This document shows positions 53,009-61,751 of a stretch of DNA of 64,000 nucleotides, piece by piece. Numbering within the stretch: the stretch's first letter is position 1; each line of letters begins with the position of its first letter. The notes under the pieces were generated by a model. That model saw only the letters and a program-made list of their open reading frames with translations, ran no database searches and was not told where the DNA came from. The stretch spans positions 186,001 through 250,000 of the forward strand of contig OZ253956.1 of the NCBI GenBank assembly GCA_965267355.1, read 5' to 3'. This DNA comes from GCA-002793235 sp965267355 (GTDB taxonomy: Bacteria; Bacteroidota; Bacteroidia; Flavobacteriales_E; Vicingaceae). Made by a program: the position numbers and the translations under genes.

Positions 53009-54010
53009 TTACGAAATATCTTCAGAAGTATCTAAATCAGATGCCCTACTCGGTCCAGTGTTCTTTTTTTTAGGCTTGGCTAAATCTGCTGGAGTAGTAG
53101 ATTTTGTAACAGTATCAGCAGCCAATAAACTTGATTGAATTTGAGTCTGTAAATCTCCTACTGTACCTGGAGAATAAGGAACAAAAATAGTGTTTACTCC
53201 TTCTTCTGCTAATCTACTAACTGTATCATAATGTTGAGTCATAAATAACATGTTCATTACTTGCTGACCTGTAACTCCTTCTTCCATGGCATCTTTAACC
53301 TCCTCAACAGATTGTTTTAAACCATTAGCAATTGCAATTCGCTGATTGGCTATACCTTCACCTTGTAATTTCTTACTCTCTGCTTCTGCTTCCGCAGCCG
53401 CTACAACTTTAATCTTCTCAGCTTCTGCATATTCTTTAGCCGCTTCTTTTAAACGCTTAGCAGCATTAATCTCATTCATCGCATGCTTTACCTTAGCATC
53501 AGGATCAATATCAGTAATTAATGCTTTTACGATAGCATATCCGTACTCTTCCATAGTAGCTGAAAGCTCTTGCTGTACAGCCTGTGCAATTTTTTCTTTT
53601 TCACTAAACACATCATCCAACTCCATATTAGGAACCTCTGAACGAATGGAATCAAAAACATAAGATTGAATCTGACGTGCCGGATTATCAAACTTGTAGA
53701 ATGAAGTTTTAATTCCCTCCTCTGTCTCAACCACATAATATTGTACAGAAACTATTAGTCGCACAAATACATCATCTTTAGTTTTTGTTTCAACTTCTAC
53801 AGGCAACTCCATCACCCTTAAATTAACTGTACCTGCCTTTTTATCAATAATTGGAATTTTAAGGTTAAAACCCGAACGAGCTACTCGCTGAAACTTTCCT
53901 AACCTTTCAATAATAACAGCTGTTTTTTGTCGTACAATAAAAAATAAACCGAAAGTAAACAACACGCCAAATAAGCCTGCTACAATTTTTAAAACAAGAG
54001 CTACGTACAT
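53009..54010 (-). CDS. Stomatin-like SPFH/Band 7 protein
   Basis: A 333-residue SPFH protein distinct from the flotillin at 34930. One N-terminal membrane helix (about 4-24) is followed by the Band-7 domain (about 25-195, VIIERLGKFQRVARSGFNLKIPIID, LRVMELPVEVETKTKDDVFV and YVFDSIRSEVPNMELDDVFSEK) and a helical region, then a short Ser/Thr/Lys-rich tail. It is closest to the QmcA/stomatin group that forms oligomeric rings in the inner membrane and interacts with proteases. No NfeD or FtsH partner is adjacent. Confidence 0.92.
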   Translation of the reverse strand: MYVALVLKIVAGLFGVLFTFGLFFIVRQKTAVIIERLGKFQRVARSGFNLKIPIIDKKAGTVNLRVMELPVEVETKTKDDVFVRLIVSVQYYVVETEEGIKTSFYKFDNPARQIQSYVFDSIRSEVPNMELDDVFSEKEKIAQAVQQELSATMEEYGYAIVKALITDIDPDAKVKHAMNEINAAKRLKEAAKEYAEAEKIKVVAAAEAEAESKKLQGEGIANQRIAIANGLKQSVEEVKDAMEEGVTGQQVMNMLFMTQHYDTVSRLAEEGVNTIFVPYSPGTVGDLQTQIQSSLLAADTVTKSTTPADLAKPKKKNTGPSRASDLDTSEDIS

Positions 54011-54034
54011 TTTATAAGTATTTTAGGTTAAGAA

Positions 54035-54850
54035 TTATTTCAAAAAATCTTGTAACAAGATACTCATTTCTTTTTGAATTTTCAAGGCTGAATTTCGGGC
54101 AGCCTCAGCAAAGTTTTCATCACTACCAGCATAAATAATTCCTCTTGAAGAATTTACCAGCAACCCGCAATCTTTTGTCATACCATATTTACATACTCCA
54201 TTTAAACTTCCACCTTGAGCACCAACGCCTGGTACCAATAAAAAATTATTGGGCACAATATTTCTAATATCAGCAAACATTTCTGGTCGGGTTGCTCCTA
54301 CTACATACATTAAGTTTTCATCAGTTCCCCATTCTTGCGACTTTCTCAATACTTTTTCAAATAATCGCTCATTATCCAAACCAAAAAACTGGAAATCATC
54401 TGCTCCTTTATTAGAAGTTAAAGCTAAAAGAATAACCCATTTATTATCAAATTCTAAGAAAGGTTTTACCGAATCTTCTCCCATATATGGAGCAACAGTA
54501 ACCGAATCAAAATTCATATTTTCGAAAAAAGCGCTGGCATACATTTTAGAAGTATTACCTATATCTCCTCTTTTGGCATCTGCAATAGTAAATATATTAT
54601 CAGGTATGTAATCTATAGTTTTTTGTAGAGCTTGCCAACCCTTAACTCCATAACTTTCGTAAAAGGCGGTGTTGGGCTTATAAGCTACACACAAATCTTT
54701 GGTAGCATCAATAACCTGCTTATTAAACTCAAAAATTGGATCCTCAGCATCCAATAAATGTTTGGGAATTTTATTGATATCAGTATCTAAACCAACACAA
54801 AGAAAAGATTGCTTTTCTTTAATTTGATTGATAAGTTCTTGTTTTGTCAT
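54035..54850 (-). CDS. pyrF: Orotidine 5'-phosphate decarboxylase (type 2)
   Basis: A 271-residue TIM-barrel enzyme that decarboxylates OMP to UMP, the last step of de novo pyrimidine synthesis. It is the larger type 2 form, common in Bacteroidota. Motifs are FLCVGLDTDINKIP at the N-terminus, AYKPNTAFYES, the catalytic TIADAKRGDIGNTSKMYA (Lys and Asp pair), VGATRPEMF and FLLVPGVGAQGG. It lies 3 bases from prfA upstream and 24 bases from the SPFH gene downstream, within the minus-strand run. Housekeeping in function, with no odd features. Confidence 0.96.
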   Translation of the reverse strand: MTKQELINQIKEKQSFLCVGLDTDINKIPKHLLDAEDPIFEFNKQVIDATKDLCVAYKPNTAFYESYGVKGWQALQKTIDYIPDNIFTIADAKRGDIGNTSKMYASAFFENMNFDSVTVAPYMGEDSVKPFLEFDNKWVILLALTSNKGADDFQFFGLDNERLFEKVLRKSQEWGTDENLMYVVGATRPEMFADIRNIVPNNFLLVPGVGAQGGSLNGVCKYGMTKDCGLLVNSSRGIIYAGSDENFAEAARNSALKIQKEMSILLQDFLK

Positions 54851-54853
54851 AAA

Positions 54854-55933
54854 TTATTCTGCTAAACCTGCTTTTAATTTTTCAGTATTCTCAGCAATCT
54901 TTAGTGGATTAATCACTTCATCCAAATCTCCACCAATTATGCCATCTAAATTATAAAGTGTTAATCCTATTCTATGATCAGTAACTCTACCTTGTGGATA
55001 GTTGTATGTTCTAATTTTGGCTGATCTATCTCCTGTTGATACTTGCGATTTTCTTTCGGCTGCTCTCTCTTGTTCTTTTTTAATTACTTCAGCTTCATAT
55101 AGTCTTGTTCTCAAAACTTTTAAAGCCTTATCATAGTTTTTGTGCTGCGAACGTCCATCCTGACATTCCACTACAACTCCTGTAGGAATATGGGTTAACC
55201 TAACCGCTGACTCGGTTTTATTAACATGCTGTCCACCAGCTCCTGAAGATCGAAAAGTATCTTTACGAATGTCGTCTTTATTTATCTCTATATCAACCTC
55301 CTCTGCTTCTGGTAAAACTGCAACGGTTACAGCAGAAGTGTGCACTCTCCCTTGTGATTCTGTTGCAGGCACTCTTTGCACACGATGAACACCTGATTCA
55401 AATTTCATTACTCCATAAACATTCTCTCCTTCCACACTAAAACCAATTTCTTTAAACCCTCCAGCTGTTCCTTCATTAACTGTAGTAATTTCTACTTTCC
55501 AACCTCTTTTATCTATATAACGAGAATACATTTTAAATAAATCGCCCACAAATAAACTTGCTTCATCTCCACCTGTTCCAGCTCTAATTTCTATAATTAC
55601 GTTTTTACTGTCCTCTTCATCTTTTGGTATGAGCAAGACTTTAATCTCCTCATCCATTTCCTCTTTTTTGGGTAAAAGTTCATCTAATTCCATTTTAGCC
55701 ATATCAACAAACTCCTTATCTGTTTCATTGGCAATAATCTCTTTTGATGATTCGATATTATTTATTACATCTTTATATTCTTTATAAACTTTTACTATTT
55801 CTCCCAACTCTTTGTACTCTCGGTTCAACTTCACATACCTATCCATATCGGCAATAACTTCAGGATCAACAATCTGCTCACTAACCTGCTCGTACCTAAT
55901 ATTTATTTCTTCTAATTTTTTAAGTAAACTCAT
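54854..55933 (-). CDS. prfA: Peptide chain release factor 1
   Basis: A 359-residue class I release factor that terminates translation at UAA and UAG. The peptidyl-hydrolase motif GGQ is in FRSSGAGGQHVNKTESAVR (about 225-242). The codon-recognition PxT-type motif is PATESQGRVHTSAVTV, the RF1 form, not the SPF of RF2. The N-terminal helical domain and the C-terminal arginine-rich QERAAERKSQVSTGDRSAKIRTYN are complete. It is 6 bases after purM and 3 before pyrF. Confidence 0.96.
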   Translation of the reverse strand: MSLLKKLEEINIRYEQVSEQIVDPEVIADMDRYVKLNREYKELGEIVKVYKEYKDVINNIESSKEIIANETDKEFVDMAKMELDELLPKKEEMDEEIKVLLIPKDEEDSKNVIIEIRAGTGGDEASLFVGDLFKMYSRYIDKRGWKVEITTVNEGTAGGFKEIGFSVEGENVYGVMKFESGVHRVQRVPATESQGRVHTSAVTVAVLPEAEEVDIEINKDDIRKDTFRSSGAGGQHVNKTESAVRLTHIPTGVVVECQDGRSQHKNYDKALKVLRTRLYEAEVIKKEQERAAERKSQVSTGDRSAKIRTYNYPQGRVTDHRIGLTLYNLDGIIGGDLDEVINPLKIAENTEKLKAGLAE

Positions 55934-55939
55934 ATTTAT

Positions 55940-57112
55940 TTATTCGTAAACAAATTCGCCAAACTCACTTTTAATGGTCAATTTCTTTTCTCCTTGAGAT
56001 TCTACTCTACCCACAATTTGAGCATCTACATTAAATGATTTGGAAATATCAATAATACTTGCTGCAATATCTTCAGAAACATATAACTCCATTCTGTGCC
56101 CCATATTAAATACTTTATACATTTCTTTCCAATCAGTTCCTGATTGTTCATGTATTACTTTAAACAATGGTGGAACCTCAAAAAGGTTGTCCTTAACAAT
56201 ATGTAAATCATCTACAAAATGTAAAATTTTAGTCTGAGCACCTCCACTACAGTGAACCATTCCATTAATTTTTCCTTTATGTAAATCCAATATTTTTTTA
56301 ATTATTGGAGCGTAAGTTCTGGTTGGAGATAAAACCAATTTTCCAGCGTCTAATTCTACACTATCAACCTTATCAGTTAGGCTATAATTTCCAGAATAAA
56401 CTAACTCTTCAGGAACATCTGCATCAAAAGTTTGAGGATATTTTTTAGCTACAGTTTTATTAAATACATCGTGCCTCGCGGAAGTTAGTCCATTACTACC
56501 CATTCCACCATTATATTCAGTTTCGTATGTAGCTTGCCCAAATGAAGACAACCCAATAATAACATCTCCAACTTGGATTTTAGCATTATCAATTACATCT
56601 TCTCGCTTCATTCTACAAGTAACTGTAGAATCTACAATAATTGTTCTCACTAAATCACCAACATCAGCAGTTTCACCACCTGTAGAATAAATTCCTATGC
56701 CCTGATTTCTTAAATCTTCTAATAATTCTTCTGTCCCGTTAATAATTTCAGCTAATACTTCTCCCGGTATTAAGTTTTTGTTTCTTCCAATAGTTGATGA
56801 CAACAAAATATTATCTACAGCTCCTACACACAACAAATCATCAATATTCATAATCAAAGCATCTTGTGCAATACCTTTCCAAACTGATAAATCTCCTGTT
56901 TCTTTCCAATAAGCATAAGCTAAAGATGATTTGGTTCCCGCTCCATCTGCGTGCATTACAACACAATGCTCATCGCTACCTGTAAGCATATCCGGTATGA
57001 TTTTACAAAATGCTTTAGGATACAACCCTTTATCAATATTCTTTATCGCATTGTGAACATCTTCTTTAGAGGCAGAAACACCCCTTTGCATATATCTATC
57101 TGATTGACTCAT
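55940..57112 (-). CDS. purM: Phosphoribosylformylglycinamidine cyclo-ligase (AIR synthase)
   Basis: A 390-residue member of the PurM/SelD superfamily that closes the imidazole ring in purine synthesis. The start is placed at the ATG at 57112 (MSQSDRYMQRGVSA); the frame stays open to 57163, but that would place coding sequence into the terminator of the upstream gene. Signatures are HADGAGTKSSLAYAYWKETGD, GGETADVGDL, GLSSFGQATYETEYNGGMGSNGLTSAR and the C-terminal VFNMGHRMELY. This length exceeds the roughly 345 of E. coli and is usual in Bacteroidota, which carry an insertion after the ATP-site region. Confidence 0.95.
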   Translation of the reverse strand: MSQSDRYMQRGVSASKEDVHNAIKNIDKGLYPKAFCKIIPDMLTGSDEHCVVMHADGAGTKSSLAYAYWKETGDLSVWKGIAQDALIMNIDDLLCVGAVDNILLSSTIGRNKNLIPGEVLAEIINGTEELLEDLRNQGIGIYSTGGETADVGDLVRTIIVDSTVTCRMKREDVIDNAKIQVGDVIIGLSSFGQATYETEYNGGMGSNGLTSARHDVFNKTVAKKYPQTFDADVPEELVYSGNYSLTDKVDSVELDAGKLVLSPTRTYAPIIKKILDLHKGKINGMVHCSGGAQTKILHFVDDLHIVKDNLFEVPPLFKVIHEQSGTDWKEMYKVFNMGHRMELYVSEDIAASIIDISKSFNVDAQIVGRVESQGEKKLTIKSEFGEFVYE

Positions 57113-57150
57113 TGTTGGCACAATTTTTCTACAAATGTACTTGTTTAGGT

Positions 57151-57185
57151 ATAAAAAAAGCATCCCGATTTAAATCGGGATGCTT
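57151..57185 (-). terminator. Intrinsic terminator of the PorE-like gene
   Basis: A perfect 28-base palindrome, AAGCATCCCGATTT paired with AAATCGGGATGCTT (57158-57185), lies 21 bases beyond the stop of the PorE-like gene. On the minus strand it is followed by a run of seven T (57153-57159). It separates that gene from purM. Confidence 0.9.
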
Positions 57186-57205
57186 ATATTTTCACAATAA
57201 ATTAT

Positions 57206-59224
57206 CTAATTAGATCCTTCTTCCTTCGGCTCTTCAGTACCCTCAGATGGCGGAACAAAGTTATCACCTATAACTTTAAAGTCGGTACGTCTATTACGTT
57301 GATGAGCTGCTTCAATCTCTTCTTTAGATTTTAAAGATTTAATATATTTCTCAGTTAACACAACTCCACCTGGTCCTTTAATTGGCTCAGATTCTCCCAT
57401 ACCTTTTGCTTTAATTCTATCAGGATGAATGCCTTTCTCTTTAGTTAAGTAATCAACACAAGATTGAGCTCTTCTTTGAGATAATCTTTGGTTATAAGAA
57501 ACAGAACCTCTAAAATCTGTATGAGAACGCAATTGAATAATCAAGGTTGGATTTTCAGTCATTATATTATATAAATAGTCTAAAGAATCTTTTGAGTTAG
57601 GTTTTAAGTCTGCTTTAGCATATTCGTACTCAATCAATGGTAACTTAATAACTACATCCTGGAATGGTTGCAATGCATATTCATGGAAAAACTTTTTAGA
57701 TTTTTCTAACCCTACTGTTGTTTCTTTACCTTTTGCAACTAAGTATTTCTCTTTTGTTACTACTAATGAATAAGAAGTATTCTCTTTAATATATCTGTCT
57801 GGTCCGTTTTCAACAAAAGCAAAATTACCATCTGCATCTGTTGTTGCCTCAGCAGAGCTACCATCTGTTCCAACCAACTTCACTAAAGCTCCTGCTAGTG
57901 GTTGGTTAGTTTCAACATCTTTAACTACCCCTTCTAAAGAAAATAGTTTTGGTGGTAAATAAAATTCCCAAATATCATCTCCACCTTTTCCACCTTCTCT
58001 ACTTGTAGTAAAGAAACCTCTGTCTTGTTTTGGTTCAAAAACAATTCCAAAATCATGAGCTGCAGAATTTAATGGGTATTGTAAGTTTTCTACACCACTC
58101 CATTGGTTAACTCCAGTACCTGCAGCTTTGTATAAATCTAAACCACCCATACCTTCGTGTCCATTAGATGAAAAGTATAATTCACCATTATCTCTAATGA
58201 ATGGAAACATTTCATCTCCTGGTGTATTAATTTCAGAACCTAAGTTAGTAGGCTCCGACCAAGTTTTTGCTTTTTTATCATAAGTAATGTACCATAAATC
58301 TTTTCCTCCTTGTCCTCCAGGCATATTTGATGCAAACACTAAAGTATTATCATCAGCAGAAATTGCAGGATGACCAACAGTAAAAGTATCCGCTGCTATT
58401 GGAATTACTTCAGCAGCACCCCATTTCTGACCAGCTTTCTTAGCCCACATAATGCTACATCCCATAACACCTTTATTTTCAACACCACATCGAGTAAAAT
58501 AAATCATGTTTCTTCTAGCATTCAGACAAGCTGCCCCTTCAGAAGCAGGAGAGTTAACTGTTTCATTCAACACAGTTGGTTCACTCCATTTTCCTTTTTT
58601 ATCTCTTTTACTTGAATATAAATCAGAGAAATTCATTCCTGTCACATCAGAAACTTCTGCGCCAGCAGAACCTTGACGAGTTGAAGTGAAATAAATCTCC
58701 GTATTCTTTTTATCAGCAAACACTGGAGAGAAATCATAATCTTCTGAGTTTAATAAAGGCATAGGATTAACTACAAATCTTGTCGGGGTATCTTTCCATT
58801 CTTTAGCCTTTTCACAAGACTTAATTCCCATCTCAGCTCTCTTGTCACTTGGATTAGCTGCTTTATATTTTTTATACTCAGCCATTGCCTCTTCGTACTT
58901 ACCTTCAGAACGGTAAATTTCTGCAACTTTGAAGATTGCTATAGGATCTTCATATCTTGCTTTAATAGCTTTAGTGTACCAAACCGCTGCTTGTTTTCCA
59001 TCATTCTTACCATTATAACACTCTGCAATTTGAAAAAGAATCTCAGCTTTTACTTCTTTTTTAGTTTCTTTAGTGTAAGCTTTCTTGTACATTTCGATGG
59101 CCTTGTAATACTTACCACCTGCAAAAGCAACATCTGCTTCCAACTTATAATTTTTCTGCGCATTTGCCGCAAGGCTAAATGTCATTAACAAGGCAAAAAC
59201 GCCAATTATTTTAAGATTTTTCAT
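57206..59224 (-). CDS. TPR / PD40 propeller / OmpA-domain envelope protein (PorE-like)
   Basis: A 672-residue periplasmic protein. Order: signal peptide (residues 1-22, cleavage after NAQ), TPR repeats (about 28-130), a PD40/WD40-like beta-propeller (about 150-420) with several PVFADKKNTEIYFTS-type blades, a carboxypeptidase-regulatory-like domain (about 430-530), and an OmpA C-terminal peptidoglycan-binding domain (about 545-655, LRSHTDFRGSVSYNQRLSQRRAQSCVDYL). This is the architecture of the T9SS component PorE, which binds peptidoglycan near the secretion complex, but several Bacteroidota paralogues share it. The gene has its own promoter-like element and terminator. Confidence 0.92.
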   Translation of the reverse strand: MKNLKIIGVFALLMTFSLAANAQKNYKLEADVAFAGGKYYKAIEMYKKAYTKETKKEVKAEILFQIAECYNGKNDGKQAAVWYTKAIKARYEDPIAIFKVAEIYRSEGKYEEAMAEYKKYKAANPSDKRAEMGIKSCEKAKEWKDTPTRFVVNPMPLLNSEDYDFSPVFADKKNTEIYFTSTRQGSAGAEVSDVTGMNFSDLYSSKRDKKGKWSEPTVLNETVNSPASEGAACLNARRNMIYFTRCGVENKGVMGCSIMWAKKAGQKWGAAEVIPIAADTFTVGHPAISADDNTLVFASNMPGGQGGKDLWYITYDKKAKTWSEPTNLGSEINTPGDEMFPFIRDNGELYFSSNGHEGMGGLDLYKAAGTGVNQWSGVENLQYPLNSAAHDFGIVFEPKQDRGFFTTSREGGKGGDDIWEFYLPPKLFSLEGVVKDVETNQPLAGALVKLVGTDGSSAEATTDADGNFAFVENGPDRYIKENTSYSLVVTKEKYLVAKGKETTVGLEKSKKFFHEYALQPFQDVVIKLPLIEYEYAKADLKPNSKDSLDYLYNIMTENPTLIIQLRSHTDFRGSVSYNQRLSQRRAQSCVDYLTKEKGIHPDRIKAKGMGESEPIKGPGGVVLTEKYIKSLKSKEEIEAAHQRNRRTDFKVIGDNFVPPSEGTEEPKEEGSN

Positions 59225-59255
59225 ATCAAAAAGTTAGTTATCCTTTGAATAGCCG

Positions 59256-59287
59256 CTAAAGTAAAAAAATCTTTTTAATTAATCAAA
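59256..59287 (-). promoter_or_regulatory. Candidate promoter of the PorE-like gene
   Basis: On the minus strand TTTG (59284-59287) is followed after 20 bases by TACTTTAG (59256-59263), which matches the Bacteroidota -33/-7 arrangement TTTG-N(19-20)-TAnnTTTG with one mismatch. It lies about 32 bases before the ATG, giving a short leader. Confidence 0.5.
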
Positions 59288-59311
59288 GTAAATAGCACAA
59301 ATAATTTAAAG

Positions 59312-59345
59312 AAAAAATCCCCTTAAATTGAGTTTTCAAGGGGAT
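59312..59345 (-). terminator. Intrinsic terminator of glutamine synthetase gene
   Basis: ATCCCCTT and AAGGGGAT (59317-59324 and 59338-59345) form an 8-bp stem around a 13-base loop and, on the minus strand, are followed by six T. It lies 26 bases beyond the stop codon. Confidence 0.8.
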
Positions 59346-59370
59346 AAAAAGGCTTTTTTTTTAGACAAAA

Positions 59371-61557
59371 TTATCTAGTAAACAATAGCTCACGTAATTT
59401 TGGCAATGGCCATAACTCATCATCAATTAACAATTCTAATTTATCAGAATGGTATTTAATTGTATCAAAGTATGGTTTAATTTTATCACAATATGCTAAT
59501 GCTTTTTTCTCAGTACTCTCTAATTTGTTTGCTTTCTTGCGCTCAGCAAGCATATTATCACAGTTTTCTTTAATTCCGTTAATATGCTCAGAAATATCCG
59601 TTAAAATTTGCTTTTGAGTTTGAGTAACTTTAGAAGCATTTTTCCCATAAATCTCATTAATGCCTTTAATGTTATCTATTATAGTGTTTTGATATTTAAT
59701 AGCTGTTGGAATAATATGATTTTGTGCAATATCCCCCAATGTTCTTGATTCAATTTGAAGTTTCATAACATAATTTTCCAACTCAATTTCATATCTCGCA
59801 TCTAACTCAACTTCAGACAAAACACGCAATTCTGAAAATAAATTTTTAGTGTTTTTATCTACCATTACTTTAAGAGCTCTTGGTGTGTCTTTCAAATTAG
59901 ATAACCCTCTTTTTGTTGCTTCTTTCACCCATTCATCACTATAACCGTTTCCTTCAAATCGAATAGCTTTAGACTCTTTAATCAGTTTTTGAAGCTCTTT
60001 TAAAATCGCTTCATCTTTTTTAACTCCTTTCTTTAATCTGACATCTACAGATTTTTTAAATTCTTTTAACTGCTTTGCAACAATCACATTTAAGGCAATC
60101 ATTGCACTAGCACAATTAGCAGCTGAACCAACTGCTCTAAATTCAAATTTATTGCCAGTAAAAGCAAACGGTGAAGTTCTATTTCTATCTGTATTATCTA
60201 ACAAAATTTGAGGGATCTTGCCAATACTAAGTTTTAATTCCGTTTTATCTTCTGGAGTCATTTTTCCAGCACCAATATTTTTCTCTAATTTATCTAACAT
60301 TTCTGTTAACTGAGAACCAATAAACACAGAAATAATAGCAGGTGGAGCTTCATTAGCACCAAGTCTATGATCGTTTCCTGCAGATGCAATGCTAGATCTT
60401 AGAATATCAGCATTATCATAAATAGCTTTAATAGTATTGACGAAGAAAGTTAAAAACCTAAGATTCGTTTTTGGATTTTTACCTGGAGCTAATAAATTAA
60501 CCCCTGTATTAGTACCAAGCGACCAATTATTATGTTTACCTGAACCATTTAAAGTACCATAAGGTTTTTCATGTAACAACACTCTAAAATCATGTTTTCG
60601 AGCAATTTTCTCCAACAAATCCATTAACAAAAGATTGTGGTCGTTAGCTAAATTAGCTTCCTCAAACATAGGAGCACATTCAAATTGATTTGGTGCCACC
60701 TCATTATGACGGGTTGTAACAGGTATCCCTAATTTATGTGCTTCAATTTCATAATCTTTCATAAAAGCAGCTACTCTATCAGGTATAGATCCAAAATAGT
60801 GATCATCTAATTGTTGGCCTTTCGCAGGGTTATGTCCAACTAACGCCCTCCCTGTCATCATAATATCAGGTCTAGCATTATAAAGGGCTTTATCAATCAA
60901 AAAGTATTCTTGCTCCCACCCTAAACTTGCACTTACTTTTGTGATATTTTTATCGAAATACTGACAAACATCGGTAGCAGCATGATCAACCGCCTGCAAA
61001 GCTTTTAATAATGGAATTTTAAAATCTAATGCCTCACCTGTATAAGCAATAAATACAGTAGGTACACATAAGGTTTTTCCAATTACAAAGGCAGGAGATG
61101 TAGGATCCCAAGCTGTATAACCCCTTGCTTCAAAAGTATTTCTTATTCCTCCATTTGGAAAACTAGATGCATCTGGCTCTTGTTGCACCAAATTCTCACC
61201 ATCAAATTTTTCTATGGCTCTACCACCACTAATTGGACTAAAAAAAGAATCGTGCTTTTCGGCAGTTGCTCCAGTAAGTGGTTGAAACCAGTGAGTAAAG
61301 TGTGTTGCCCCCTTAGTTAACGCCCAATCTTTCATAGATGAAGCTACTTGATTAGCCATACTTCTATCTAATCGGGTACCACTATTAATCGAAGCCATTA
61401 CACTTTTGTAAGCATCTTTTGGTAAGTATTCGCGCATAGTTTCTTGAGTAAATACATTTGTTGCATAATACTCTGATGCTTTACCTGCCGGAAATTCAAC
61501 TTGTTTAGGTTGTCTTTCTAACACATCTTCTAAAGCTCTAAATCTGAAAGTTGGCAT
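59371..61557 (-). CDS. glnN: Glutamine synthetase type III
   Basis: A 728-residue ammonia-assimilating enzyme of the GSIII class, about twice the length of GSI barrel subunits, typical of Bacteroidota. The N-terminus begins PTFRFRALEDVLERQPKQVEFPAGKASEYYATNVFTQETM. The class motifs are HWFQPLTGATAEKHDSF, ASLGWEQEYFLID, TRHNEVAPNQFECAP (Glu ligands), EKPYGTLNGSGKHNNWSLGTNTG and LGANEAPPAI. The C-terminus ends in a helical region (about 640-728). The gene stands alone with a strong promoter-like -7 box and an inverted repeat upstream, and its own terminator. Confidence 0.96.
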   Translation of the reverse strand: MPTFRFRALEDVLERQPKQVEFPAGKASEYYATNVFTQETMREYLPKDAYKSVMASINSGTRLDRSMANQVASSMKDWALTKGATHFTHWFQPLTGATAEKHDSFFSPISGGRAIEKFDGENLVQQEPDASSFPNGGIRNTFEARGYTAWDPTSPAFVIGKTLCVPTVFIAYTGEALDFKIPLLKALQAVDHAATDVCQYFDKNITKVSASLGWEQEYFLIDKALYNARPDIMMTGRALVGHNPAKGQQLDDHYFGSIPDRVAAFMKDYEIEAHKLGIPVTTRHNEVAPNQFECAPMFEEANLANDHNLLLMDLLEKIARKHDFRVLLHEKPYGTLNGSGKHNNWSLGTNTGVNLLAPGKNPKTNLRFLTFFVNTIKAIYDNADILRSSIASAGNDHRLGANEAPPAIISVFIGSQLTEMLDKLEKNIGAGKMTPEDKTELKLSIGKIPQILLDNTDRNRTSPFAFTGNKFEFRAVGSAANCASAMIALNVIVAKQLKEFKKSVDVRLKKGVKKDEAILKELQKLIKESKAIRFEGNGYSDEWVKEATKRGLSNLKDTPRALKVMVDKNTKNLFSELRVLSEVELDARYEIELENYVMKLQIESRTLGDIAQNHIIPTAIKYQNTIIDNIKGINEIYGKNASKVTQTQKQILTDISEHINGIKENCDNMLAERKKANKLESTEKKALAYCDKIKPYFDTIKYHSDKLELLIDDELWPLPKLRELLFTR

Positions 61558-61595
61558 TTTTAAGGGTTTAATGATTAAAAATTATTTTTTCAATG

Positions 61596-61603
61596 CAAAT
61601 TTA
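61596..61603 (-). promoter_or_regulatory. Candidate -7 box (TAAATTTG) for glutamine synthetase
   Basis: TAAATTTG on the minus strand is an exact match to the TAnnTTTG consensus, 38 bases before the ATG. The expected -33 position holds TATG, a weak match. The G/C inverted repeat at 61614-61657 lies just upstream. Confidence 0.45.
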
Positions 61604-61613
61604 TATTTTTAGA

Positions 61614-61657
61614 GGGGGTAAAAACATAAAATATATTAAATATTTATTAACACCCCC
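61614..61657. repeat. GGGGGT...ACCCCC inverted repeat upstream of glnN
   Basis: Arms GGGGGT (61614-61619) and ACCCCC (61652-61657) flank a 32-base AT-only stretch. The arms stand out in a region that is otherwise nearly all A and T, and the repeat overlaps the likely -33 region of the glnN promoter. It may be a regulator site for nitrogen control; nothing else supports this. Confidence 0.35.
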
Positions 61658-61701
61658 TATTTTTTTCATTAAAATCAGTAATAAAACTATATTTATTAAA
61701 A

Positions 61702-61732
61702 CAAAAAAGCCTCTACCAATTGGTAGAGGCTT
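61702..61732 (-). terminator. Intrinsic terminator of the OmpA-type gene
   Basis: A perfect 26-base palindrome, AAGCCTCTACCAA paired with TTGGTAGAGGCTT (61707-61732), followed on the minus strand by a run of T (61703-61708). It begins 19 bases past the stop of the gene at 61752. Confidence 0.9.
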
Positions 61733-61751
61733 AAATTCTAGTTTAAAAAAC

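Noticed and set aside
57113..57163. Longer PurM start at 57163
   Set aside because: The extra 17 residues would run from the terminator palindrome of the preceding gene; PurM similarity begins at the ATG at 57112.
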